A program made the translations under genes and the position numbers. From Bacillota bacterium (GTDB lineage Bacteria > Bacillota > Clostridia > Lachnospirales > Lachnospiraceae), in assembly GCA_023398855.1 (NCBI GenBank), contig JAEWRS010000362.1, positions 1 through 5,871 on the forward strand: 5,871 bases of DNA. The letters run 5' to 3'. This document shows positions 1 through 5,070 of this stretch, in pieces. Each line of letters opens with the position of its first letter. Within the stretch, counting starts at the first letter, position 1. The notes beneath the pieces are model-generated. The model saw only the letters and a program-made list of their open reading frames with translations. It was not told the origin of the DNA and ran no database searches.

Positions 1-557
1 TCTAAACTGGCCCAAAAATCCATGGCAATGGTACGGATCTGTACTTCGGTTCTCATCCACTTTTTCTGTTCAGAGAAAAAAACAGGAATTTCCACGATCA
101 TATGATAACTGCGGTACCCATTAATCTTGGGCTGCTTGATATAATCTTTAATAGCAATGATATGCACATCATCCTGACGGGCCAGCATCTCTGCCACAGC
201 GTAAATATCATCAAGAAAGGAACAGATCACCCTGATTCCTGCCACATCATCTAAGTTATCCATCATGGATTCCATGGATACCGGCAACCCTTTGCGCTGA
301 AGCTTTTCTACAATACTAAGAGGCTTTTTGACTCTGGACTTGACCATTTCAATGGGGTTTCTGGAATTTCTCACCGACAATTCATCATTTAAGACTTCCA
401 GCTTTGTTTTGATCTCGCGGATTGCGCAGGTATACATCATCATGGCTTCCTGAAACTGGTAAGCCTGTTTAATAAGCACATCCGGAACCTGAACCAGATT
501 GGGCACATTCACAATGGACTGGTTTAATTCACTATTGGGGTTCATACTAATATTCAT
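1..557 (-). CDS. RelA/SpoT-domain small alarmone synthetase, RelQ-like (partial, C-terminus beyond window)
   Basis: A minus-strand frame stays open from an ATG at 557 to the window edge, giving 185 residues. It looks like a single-domain (p)ppGpp synthetase, which transfers pyrophosphate from ATP to GDP/GTP in the cytoplasm. Visible family signatures are NPIEMVKSR (67-75), the DDVAGIRVICSF block (103-114, with D104 as the likely Mg-binding Asp), KDYI (137-140), the GYRSYH substrate loop (147-152) and EVQIRTIAMDFWASL (171-185, with E171 as the second catalytic acid). No HD hydrolase domain precedes the synthetase domain, and the N-terminus is only about 65 residues, so this is the small class rather than long Rel. 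B. subtilis RelQ is about 210 residues, so perhaps 30 or more C-terminal residues are missing. The start has a GAGGG site (564-568) 6 bases upstream. It is the third gene of an operon, 25 bases after mrp. Family call is firm; RelQ versus RelP subtype is inference. Confidence 0.9.
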   Translation of the reverse strand, partial: MNISMNPNSELNQSIVNVPNLVQVPDVLIKQAYQFQEAMMMYTCAIREIKTKLEVLNDELSVRNSRNPIEMVKSRVKKPLSIVEKLQRKGLPVSMESMMDNLDDVAGIRVICSFLDDIYAVAEMLARQDDVHIIAIKDYIKQPKINGYRSYHMIVEIPVFFSEQKKWMRTEVQIRTIAMDFWASL

Positions 558-582
558 TTTTATCCCTCGAAACGAAAATCAC

Positions 583-1419
583 TTAAGCTTTTTCTGCTGC
601 AACTACCACATTCTCAAGCCAGGCTGCCTCTAAATACTCAATAGTGCCTTCATCCACAGCTGCTGAAATCCTTGGATCAATAGGTATCTTAGCCAGTACC
701 GTAAGACCATTATTTTTTGCAGCCTCATCAACACGGCTCTCTCCAAATACTGAGATCTGTTTTCCGCAGTCCGGACAGACAAGGTAACTCATATTCTCAA
801 TTAAGCCCAAAATCGGTATATTCATCTTTTTGGCCATGTTTACCGCTTTTTCTACAATCATGGTAACAAGTTCCTGAGGAGAAGTGACAATGATGATTCC
901 ATCCACTGGAAGTGACTGGAATACTGTCAAAGGAACATCACCCGTTCCAGGGGGCATGTCCACAAACATGTAGTCAATGTTCTCCCAAAGTGCTTCCTGC
1001 CAGAATTGTTTGACTGCCCCGGCAATAACCGGACCTCTCCAGATAACTGGGTCCGTCTCATGATCCAGGATTAAATTTGCCGACATTACTTCAATTCCAG
1101 TTGCAGTGGTGGCCGGAATCATGAGTCCGTTTGGTGTCATGCCCACTCCATAATCTGAAAGGCCAAAAGCCTTCGGAATAGATGGACCGGTAATATCCGC
1201 ATCCAAAATAGCTGTTTTATATCCTCTGGCATTCATTCCCACAGCCATCATGGAAGTCACCAGGGATTTCCCTACGCCACCCTTTCCGCTTACAATCCCA
1301 ATTACCTTTTTTACTGTACTGGCAGGGTTTAGTGGCTCTAAAAAGCTTACCGGCTCTTCTCTGCTGCTGCAGTTCTCACCACAGGTATTACAATTATGAG
1401 TACAATTTTCTTCACTCAT
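583..1419 (-). CDS. mrp: Mrp/NBP35-family iron-sulfur cluster carrier ATPase
   Basis: A complete 278-residue cytoplasmic P-loop protein of the Mrp/ApbC/NBP35 group, which binds and transfers 4Fe-4S clusters to apoproteins in an ATP-dependent way. The deviant Walker A GKGGVGKS is at 45-52 with the typical signature Lys, followed by DADITGPS (73-80), the switch II-like DMPPGTGD (154-161) and IENMSYLVCPDCG (207-219). In the last, the C215-P-D-C218 pair is the cluster-bridging CxxC of the dimer. The N-terminus carries an extra cysteine cluster (C6, C10, C13, C17), reminiscent of the NBP35 N-terminal ferredoxin-like site but with different spacing. There is no N-terminal DUF59 domain, unlike the longer Mrp forms. 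The start at 1419 is supported by AGGAGG (1429-1434) 9 bases upstream. Its ATG overlaps the TGA of the upstream HAD gene, implying translational coupling. The target apoprotein cannot be read from context. Confidence 0.95.
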   Translation of the reverse strand: MSEENCTHNCNTCGENCSSREEPVSFLEPLNPASTVKKVIGIVSGKGGVGKSLVTSMMAVGMNARGYKTAILDADITGPSIPKAFGLSDYGVGMTPNGLMIPATTATGIEVMSANLILDHETDPVIWRGPVIAGAVKQFWQEALWENIDYMFVDMPPGTGDVPLTVFQSLPVDGIIIVTSPQELVTMIVEKAVNMAKKMNIPILGLIENMSYLVCPDCGKQISVFGESRVDEAAKNNGLTVLAKIPIDPRISAAVDEGTIEYLEAAWLENVVVAAEKA

Positions 1420-2231
1420 GGATCAATTCCTCCTAATGAATTATATGCTAATATATGGTAAACAGCCTTTTTTAAGCCGTCTGCTTCTATAGTATCCGTA
1501 ATGTAAGCAGCAGCTTCCTTAGCTGCATCGCATGCATTTCCCATGGCAATCCCAAGACCAGCACCTGTTAACATGGAAATATCATTCATACCGTCTCCAA
1601 CAGCAGCCATCTCACAGGCAGAAAAGCCATAATGTTCGGCCATCTTCATAATACCCTTCCATTTGCTTCCTCCTGACGGAATTACGTCACAGGCCATCTC
1701 GTCTTTCCATCGTATGAATTCACAGCCAGCAAGATGCTTACTCAGCTTACACTCCATATCATATGTAACATAAGGGACAATCTGGTAAATACGCTTTCCT
1801 CTGGCCCGTTCCACATTTAAAACCGGGGGAACTCTGGTTCCGATATCCAACTGGACCTTTTCCACCATGGAATTCACCATATTGATGTACATACAGTCCC
1901 CTTCCATAAACATACATGGAAAAGACTCTTCTTTCAATATTTCCAAAGTTTTATCAACCTCAGCCGGATCAATGGGATAATCATAAATAATGTTGTCCCC
2001 GCAATAGCAATATTGGCCGTTTAAGGTCACATAGCCATCAAAAGGAATTCCTTCCAAAAGATCTTCCTCTTCCATTTCAAGCTTATGGCGTCCTGTGGCA
2101 ATAAACAGTAAGATCCCTGCCTTTCTGGCTTCCGTGAGTGCCTCTTTTGTGCTGTCCAAAACCCTTCCTGTCTCAAAGTCCCTCAGAGTACCGTCAATAT
2201 CAAAGAAAATGGCTTTTATTGACCTTTTCAT
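1416..2231 (-). CDS. Cof-type HAD-IIB family hydrolase (sugar-phosphate/nucleotide phosphatase-like)
   Basis: A 271-residue haloacid dehalogenase superfamily phosphatase of the Cof/YwpJ type, with an Asp nucleophile and Mg dependence, acting in the cytoplasm on an unknown phosphorylated small molecule. Motif I is FFDIDGTL (9-16; D11 nucleophile, D13 acid/base). Motif II is ATGR (45-48). Motif III is probably SKWKG with K190. Motif IV is GDGMND (212-217) followed by GLGIAMGNA. The stretch between motifs II and III is the C2B cap, which sets specificity. The frame also allows a TTG start at 2237 that adds two residues. I prefer the ATG at 2231 because AAAGGA lies about 10 bases upstream of it and only 4 from the TTG. 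It is the first gene of the operon with mrp and the alarmone synthetase, with its own promoter. Substrate prediction within this family is not reliable. Confidence 0.93.
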   Translation of the reverse strand: MKRSIKAIFFDIDGTLRDFETGRVLDSTKEALTEARKAGILLFIATGRHKLEMEEEDLLEGIPFDGYVTLNGQYCYCGDNIIYDYPIDPAEVDKTLEILKEESFPCMFMEGDCMYINMVNSMVEKVQLDIGTRVPPVLNVERARGKRIYQIVPYVTYDMECKLSKHLAGCEFIRWKDEMACDVIPSGGSKWKGIMKMAEHYGFSACEMAAVGDGMNDISMLTGAGLGIAMGNACDAAKEAAAYITDTIEADGLKKAVYHILAYNSLGGIDP

Positions 2232-2291
2232 TTTCAATCATTCCTTTTCAAACTGCCTGTTTTTTTCTGCCTGATAATATAAGCACTTAAG

Positions 2292-2320
2292 ATTATAATA
2301 TAAATTTTCTGAACTTGCAA
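2292..2320 (-). promoter_or_regulatory. Sigma-A promoter of the HAD-mrp-relQ-like operon
   Basis: On the minus strand the -35 is TTGCAA (2315-2320, 4 of 6 to consensus) and the -10 is a perfect TATAAT (2292-2297), with a 17-base spacer. Transcription would start near 2285, giving a leader of roughly 50 bases that contains the AAAGGA site of the HAD gene. It lies just after the folT terminator, so the operon appears to be an independent transcription unit. Confidence 0.75.
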
Positions 2321-2358
2321 CGAAAGTGAAGATAAAATGGCTTACGAATTGCAATTGC

Positions 2359-2400
2359 CAAAAAGCCTGCGCCGTCAATGTTTGACGTACAGGCTTTTTT
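2359..2400 (-). terminator. Rho-independent terminator after folT (twin-stem, potentially bidirectional)
   Basis: An inverted repeat has outer arms AAAAAGCCTG (2360-2369) and CAGGCTTTTT (2390-2399), each 10 bases. An inner stem is CGTCAA (2373-2378) with TTGACG (2382-2387), and the loop is three bases. Small internal loops (CGC / TA) separate the two stems. On the minus strand the hairpin is followed by a T run, 43 bases after the folT stop. The plus strand also ends in six Ts, so it could work both ways, although no plus-strand gene needs it here. Confidence 0.85.
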
Positions 2401-2442
2401 GACGTTAGAAACCTTTGTTCCCAATTCTTGTACCATAGCTGA

Positions 2443-3027
2443 TTACATGGTTTTTGATTTTGTTCTGGCACTTCCTGACCTGTGAATAGTTTTAAACACT
2501 CCCATACTGTCCAGAACCTTTACCAAGGTATAATAAATCATGGAATCAATGGGCCACATAACCAGGTTTTTTATGGCCCTGACAGGAAGAAGCACCATAA
2601 ATCCCTTTCCATATAGGAGGGAAAGACACAGGGTATTCAGGATCACATTACAGATCAGCATGACAATAAACTTGGATACCAGGACCCTTGTTAAGGTAAC
2701 AGGCTTTCTGTAATACATGCAGCCATAAATAATACCTGACAAAACAGTGACCAGAGTCAGCCCGGGGAAATATGCAGCCGTAGGCTTTAGCAGGTATTTA
2801 AGAATATCCATACTTCCGAAAAACAGACCGCCTACCACCGGACCAAACAGATATGAAACAATTCCGTTTGGAATGGAAGAAAAGCTGATCCGGACGTAAT
2901 TTCCCATGTTAATGGAAAACATACCTAAGACAATGGCTACTGCGCCGAACATGGCACACATGGTGATGGTACTTACAGATTTCATTTCTCTGTAAGAATC
3001 GGTGAACAAAGTGACGAATTTTTTCAT
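2443..3027 (-). CDS. folT: Folate ECF transporter S-component (FolT)
   Basis: A 194-residue integral membrane protein with about six hydrophobic segments. It is the substrate-binding S-component of a folate energy-coupling-factor transporter, which docks onto a shared EcfA-EcfA'-EcfT module; that module is not in this window, so this is a group II arrangement. Family-like stretches are YVRISFSSIPN (44-54), FGPVVGGLFFGSMDIL (61-76), FPGLTL (87-92), LNTLCLSLLYGKG (130-142) and LPVRAIKN (147-154). The frame is open upstream to 3171, but the added 48 residues would be translated riboswitch. The ATG at 3027 has a strong AAAGGAGG site 8 bases upstream and begins MKKF. The folate assignment is greatly strengthened by a THF riboswitch in the leader. 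A related S-component for another vitamin is the only reasonable alternative. Transcription ends at the terminator near 2360-2400. Confidence 0.92.
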   Translation of the reverse strand: MKKFVTLFTDSYREMKSVSTITMCAMFGAVAIVLGMFSINMGNYVRISFSSIPNGIVSYLFGPVVGGLFFGSMDILKYLLKPTAAYFPGLTLVTVLSGIIYGCMYYRKPVTLTRVLVSKFIVMLICNVILNTLCLSLLYGKGFMVLLPVRAIKNLVMWPIDSMIYYTLVKVLDSMGVFKTIHRSGSARTKSKTM

Positions 3028-3071
3028 AAAAAATACCTCCTTTGCAGACCTCAAACTACAACCGGAGATAT
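3028..3071 (-). promoter_or_regulatory. folT expression platform: hairpin sequestering the Shine-Dalgarno and ending in a U run
   Basis: Minus-strand ATATCTCC (3064-3071) is complementary over 8 positions, with one G-U pair, to GGAGGTAT (3033-3040), which contains the folT ribosome binding site. Inside it TTGTAG (3056-3061) pairs with CTGCAA (3042-3047), with one G-U pair. This leaves the loop TTTGAGGT. The stem is followed by Ts up to the start codon, so it can act as a terminator, as a block on ribosome binding, or both. The pairing was found by eye; no folding energy was computed. Confidence 0.7.
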
Positions 3072-3088
3072 GATTCTCATCTTCTGAT

Positions 3089-3184
3089 GCAGCGGGATGC
3101 GACCTGTGTACCGCAAGAAAATCTTTTCGTCCAACTGACAACTCCCTGTTCAGCCGGCACTTAACGCACACGGGTCTACTCTGC
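3089..3184 (-). promoter_or_regulatory. Tetrahydrofolate (THF) riboswitch aptamer
   Basis: The minus strand matches the THF-I aptamer in sequence and fold. P1 is GCAG (3181-3184) with CTGC (3089-3092), followed by the AGTAGA element. P2 is GACC-C-GTGT (3168-3176) with ACAC-A-GGTC (3101-3109). The conserved GCGTTAAGTG is at 3158-3167. P3 is CCGGCTGA (3150-3157) with TCAGTTGG (3131-3138), around a loop containing CAGGGAG. Then come CGAA, a short AAGA/TCTT hairpin, GCGGT (3110-3114) and CGCATCCC. These match the known family in order and spacing. Elements of this class bind reduced folates and usually lower expression of folate transport or synthesis genes, which fits the folT gene directly downstream. 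Confidence 0.93.
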
Positions 3185-3215
3185 TAATTATTTTATTGTA
3201 TTTTGCAACGCCATC

Positions 3216-3221
3216 AGTATA
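3216..3221 (-). promoter_or_regulatory. Candidate extended -10 promoter for the riboswitch-folT transcript
   Basis: The minus strand reads TGATATACT, an extended -10 (TG-n-TATACT) with the hexamer at 3216-3221. It would start transcription near 3209, some 25 bases before the aptamer. The -35 region is poor (TTGCTT-like). A second possible -10, TACAAT at 3195-3200, would start right at the aptamer. Read-through from the PAP2 promoter is also possible, because no terminator is seen between the two genes. Confidence 0.4.
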
Positions 3222-3770
3222 TCACAGATTCCATGGAAAGCAAGTGTTTTTTTTAATACTTCTCTCTCTCTCTACTCCCCAGTGAACAAAAACTGCGATC
3301 AGGATTCCCAAAACCAGCCCTCCCAGCACATCAGATGGAAAATGGACAAACAGATACAACCGGGAAAAACCGATCAGGGTTGCCAGGACCAAAGCGGCAG
3401 CTCCCCACTTCCGGTTATAAAGCCAGATGCTTACGGCTCCTTCAAAGGATGCCAGGGTGTGACCGGAAGGGAACGAATAATCCTTGGGGTTTCTGACCAG
3501 AAGAGGGATGGTGGTATCAATCCAACAAGGCCGTTCTCTTGCAATCAGATTCTTAAGAACCAGGTTTCCCATCAATAGTCCAACTCCAAGAGACAAAATG
3601 ACACAAACCCCCATGACTCTTGTCTTTTTAAAGCACAGGAAAACAATGCCGGTAATGATCCAAAAAATCCCATTGTCTCCAAGACCAGTTATTTCTCTCA
3701 TAAACACATCCAGCTTTGGGGTATGCAGTGATTGCAAAAAATATAACACATCAAATCCTATACCAGACAT
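3222..3770 (-). CDS. PAP2-family membrane phosphatase (undecaprenyl-diphosphatase/lipid phosphatase-like)
   Basis: A 182-residue multi-pass membrane protein with the full phosphatidic acid phosphatase type 2 catalytic signature. This consists of K73-x6-R80-P81, PSGH at 101-104 and S136-R137-x5-H143-x3-D147. Members dephosphorylate lipid phosphates or pyrophosphates such as undecaprenyl diphosphate (BcrC/PgpB type) at the outer membrane face. The exact substrate here is unknown. Hydrophobic segments flank the motifs at about 34-48, 53-72, 122-142 and 148-165. The frame is open 21 codons further upstream to a TTG at 3833. However, the promoter lies inside that extension and the leader would start near 3795, so the ATG at 3770, with AAGGAG 10 bases upstream, is the real start. 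The C-terminus is charged and contains a GA-repeat-encoded RERE-like stretch. It is likely a single gene or co-read with folT. Confidence 0.92.
   Translation of the reverse strand: MSGIGFDVLYFLQSLHTPKLDVFMREITGLGDNGIFWIITGIVFLCFKKTRVMGVCVILSLGVGLLMGNLVLKNLIARERPCWIDTTIPLLVRNPKDYSFPSGHTLASFEGAVSIWLYNRKWGAAALVLATLIGFSRLYLFVHFPSDVLGGLVLGILIAVFVHWGVERERSIKKNTCFPWNL
3247..3273. repeat. Short simple-sequence tracts in the 3' end of the PAP2 gene (T8 and (TC)6T)
   Basis: The plus strand shows eight Ts at 3247-3254 and a 13-base TC alternation at 3261-3273. On the coding strand these are (AG)n and A8, encoding part of the charged C-terminal tail (VERERS and IKKN). Such tracts can slip in replication. 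A shift here would alter only the last dozen or so residues, after the catalytic motifs. Confidence 0.5.
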
Positions 3771-3801
3771 TCTGTTTTTACTCCTTTTTATTTCTTCACT
3801 A

Positions 3802-3830
3802 ATTATATCCTGAAGCACTTCGTTTGACAA
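3802..3830 (-). promoter_or_regulatory. Sigma-A promoter of the PAP2 phosphatase gene
   Basis: Minus-strand TTGTCA (3825-3830, 5 of 6) and a perfect TATAAT (3802-3807) are separated by exactly 17 bases. The predicted start is near 3795, about 25 bases before the ATG at 3770, leaving room for the AAGGAG site at 3781-3786. It is divergent to the lrgAB promoter, with the two -35 boxes about 28 bases apart. Confidence 0.8.
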
Positions 3831-3858
3831 CAAAAACCAATTATGTTACTAAAACCAT

Positions 3859-3887
3859 TTGACAAGCAACCTAATTAAGTTTAGGAT
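3859..3887 (+). promoter_or_regulatory. Sigma-A promoter of lrgAB
   Basis: A perfect -35 TTGACA (3859-3864) is followed after 17 bases by TAGGAT (3882-3887, 4 of 6 to TATAAT). The predicted start near 3894 gives a leader of about 38 bases with the AGGAGG site of lrgA. An imperfect -10 with a perfect -35 would leave room for an activator, but no operator was recognised. Confidence 0.65.
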
Positions 3888-3931
3888 AAACCATAGTTGA
3901 AATTCAAGAAGGAAACTAAGGAGGTCTTGTA

Positions 3932-4294
3932 ATGAAATACATCAGACAATTCACCATTATCCTTTTCATATCCCTGACCGGCGAAGTCTTACACCTGTTT
4001 ATCCCTCTCCCGGTACCTGCAAGCATTTATGGTCTTCTGATCATGCTGACGGGATTAAAAAAACAATGGATTCCATTAGAATCAGTTGAGGATGCCAGCA
4101 TATTTCTTATTGATATCATGCCATTGATGTTTATTCCGGCCGCTGTCGGACTGTTAGATTCATGGGGCGTACTTCGGCCAATCTTAGTCCCGTTTCTTGT
4201 CATTAACCTGGTTTCCACGGTCATTGTCATGGTAAGCACGGGAAAGGTGACCCAGTATTTTATCAAAAACAGAAAGGCAGATCAAGATGAGTAA
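3932..4294 (+). CDS. lrgA: CidA/LrgA family membrane protein
   Basis: A 120-residue hydrophobic protein of the CidA/LrgA (UPF0299/YohJ) family, with about four membrane segments (near 5-24, 28-41, 57-76 and 82-103). Family features are PLPVPASIYGLLIML (25-39) and MPLMFIPAAVGLLDSWG (63-79). The C-terminal tail is short, polar and charged. The family was first described as holin/antiholin-like in Staphylococcus. Paired LrgA-LrgB proteins in Bacillus (PftAB) and Streptococcus take part in pyruvate transport, so a small organic acid carrier is the likelier role. AGGAGG (3919-3924) lies 7 bases before the ATG. The end overlaps lrgB by 8 bases, so the two are co-translated subunits. No LytSR or CidR regulator gene is adjacent within the window. 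Confidence 0.9.
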   Translation: MKYIRQFTIILFISLTGEVLHLFIPLPVPASIYGLLIMLTGLKKQWIPLESVEDASIFLIDIMPLMFIPAAVGLLDSWGVLRPILVPFLVINLVSTVIVMVSTGKVTQYFIKNRKADQDE

Positions 4295-4979
4295 TACAGT
4301 AAGTGATTTTTTGTTCTTTGGCGCAGTGCTGAGCCTGCTGAGCTATGAAGTTGGACTCCGTATGAAGAAACGATTTAAATGGGCCCTTTTCAATCCTCTT
4401 TTAATATCCATTTGCATTGTTATGGCATTCTTATCAGTATTTCATATTGATTATCAGGTATACAACAAAAGCGCCAATTACATCAGCTATCTGCTGACAC
4501 CTGCTACGGTTTGCCTGGCAGTTCCTCTTTACCGCCAGTTAGAGCTGCTTAAAAAACATTCTAAAGCCATTATAGCCGGAACCATTACCGGAGTTTTATC
4601 TACCATGTTAACCGTATTGCTTCTGGCCATTATCTTTGGTCTAAATCACCAGGAGTACGTAACCTTTTTGCCTAAATCCATTACCACTGCCATTGCAATG
4701 GGTATTTCAGAAGAAATGAAGGGATATGTGACCATAACGGTTGCCAGTATTATTGTTACAGGAATTCAGGGAAGTATTGTTGCAGAAGTCGTGTGTAAGG
4801 TATTTAAGATTACAGACCCCATTGCAAAAGGAATTGCCATTGGTTCAGCCTCCCATGCCATGGGAACCACAAAAGCCATGGAAATGGGAGAAATAGAGGG
4901 AGCAATGAGCAGTCTGGCCATAGCTACATCAGGGCTTTGCACTGTCATATTTGCTTCCGTGTTCTCTAACTTTTTATAA
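4287..4979 (+). CDS. lrgB: LrgB family protein (CidB/LrgB membrane partner of LrgA)
   Basis: A complete 230-residue multi-pass membrane protein. Recognisable LrgB blocks are FNPLLISI (35-42), YLLTPATVCLAVPLYRQ (68-84), LPKSITTAIAMGISE (128-142) and the hallmark GIAIGSASHAMGTTKAMEMGE (182-202), followed by EGAMSSLAI. Length is normal for the family (about 225-240). With LrgA it should form the membrane complex described for pyruvate, glycolate or other small carboxylate movement, or holin-like activity. The substrate cannot be told from sequence. The ribosome site is weak (AAAGG about 10 bases upstream), and the ATG lies inside the last codons of lrgA, so translation is probably coupled. A weak terminator candidate follows within 60-80 bases. 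Confidence 0.94.
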   Translation: MSNTVSDFLFFGAVLSLLSYEVGLRMKKRFKWALFNPLLISICIVMAFLSVFHIDYQVYNKSANYISYLLTPATVCLAVPLYRQLELLKKHSKAIIAGTITGVLSTMLTVLLLAIIFGLNHQEYVTFLPKSITTAIAMGISEEMKGYVTITVASIIVTGIQGSIVAEVVCKVFKITDPIAKGIAIGSASHAMGTTKAMEMGEIEGAMSSLAIATSGLCTVIFASVFSNFL

Positions 4980-5032
4980 GTAATACAGAAGGCATATATG
5001 ACATTTTATACACATATGTCCGGCAGGAGGCA

Positions 5033-5060
5033 AGGCAAATCCAGATGAATTGCCTATTTT
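5033..5060 (+). terminator. Weak candidate terminator after lrgB
   Basis: AGGCAA (5033-5038) can pair with TTGCCT (5050-5055) around an 11-base loop, followed by ATTTT. The stem is only 6 bp and the T run is short, so the support is modest. It lies in the 91-base convergent gap between lrgB and the FliB-like gene, which holds no other recognisable element. Confidence 0.35.
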
Positions 5061-5070
5061 CCATAATTCC

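Noticed and set aside
2238..2471. 77-codon minus-strand open frame between folT and the HAD gene
   Set aside because: It spans the folT 3' end, the terminator hairpin and the HAD promoter, has no family resemblance, and is explained by these regulatory elements.
3282..3813. Two plus-strand open frames (3282-3578 and 3484-3813)
   Set aside because: They lie antisense to the PAP2 gene, whose catalytic motifs are clear; compositions are odd and no ribosome site or family match is seen.
4027..4266. Minus-strand open frame antisense to lrgA
   Set aside because: Shadow of the lrgA coding frame; no ribosome site and no recognisable domain.
4766..4948. Minus-strand open frame antisense to lrgB
   Set aside because: Overlaps the hallmark LrgB motif on the other strand; pure shadow.
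4991..5020. Imperfect inverted repeat of ATATG / CATAT type after lrgB as a terminator
   Set aside because: Arms do not match well, the stem is AT-rich, and there is no T run after it.
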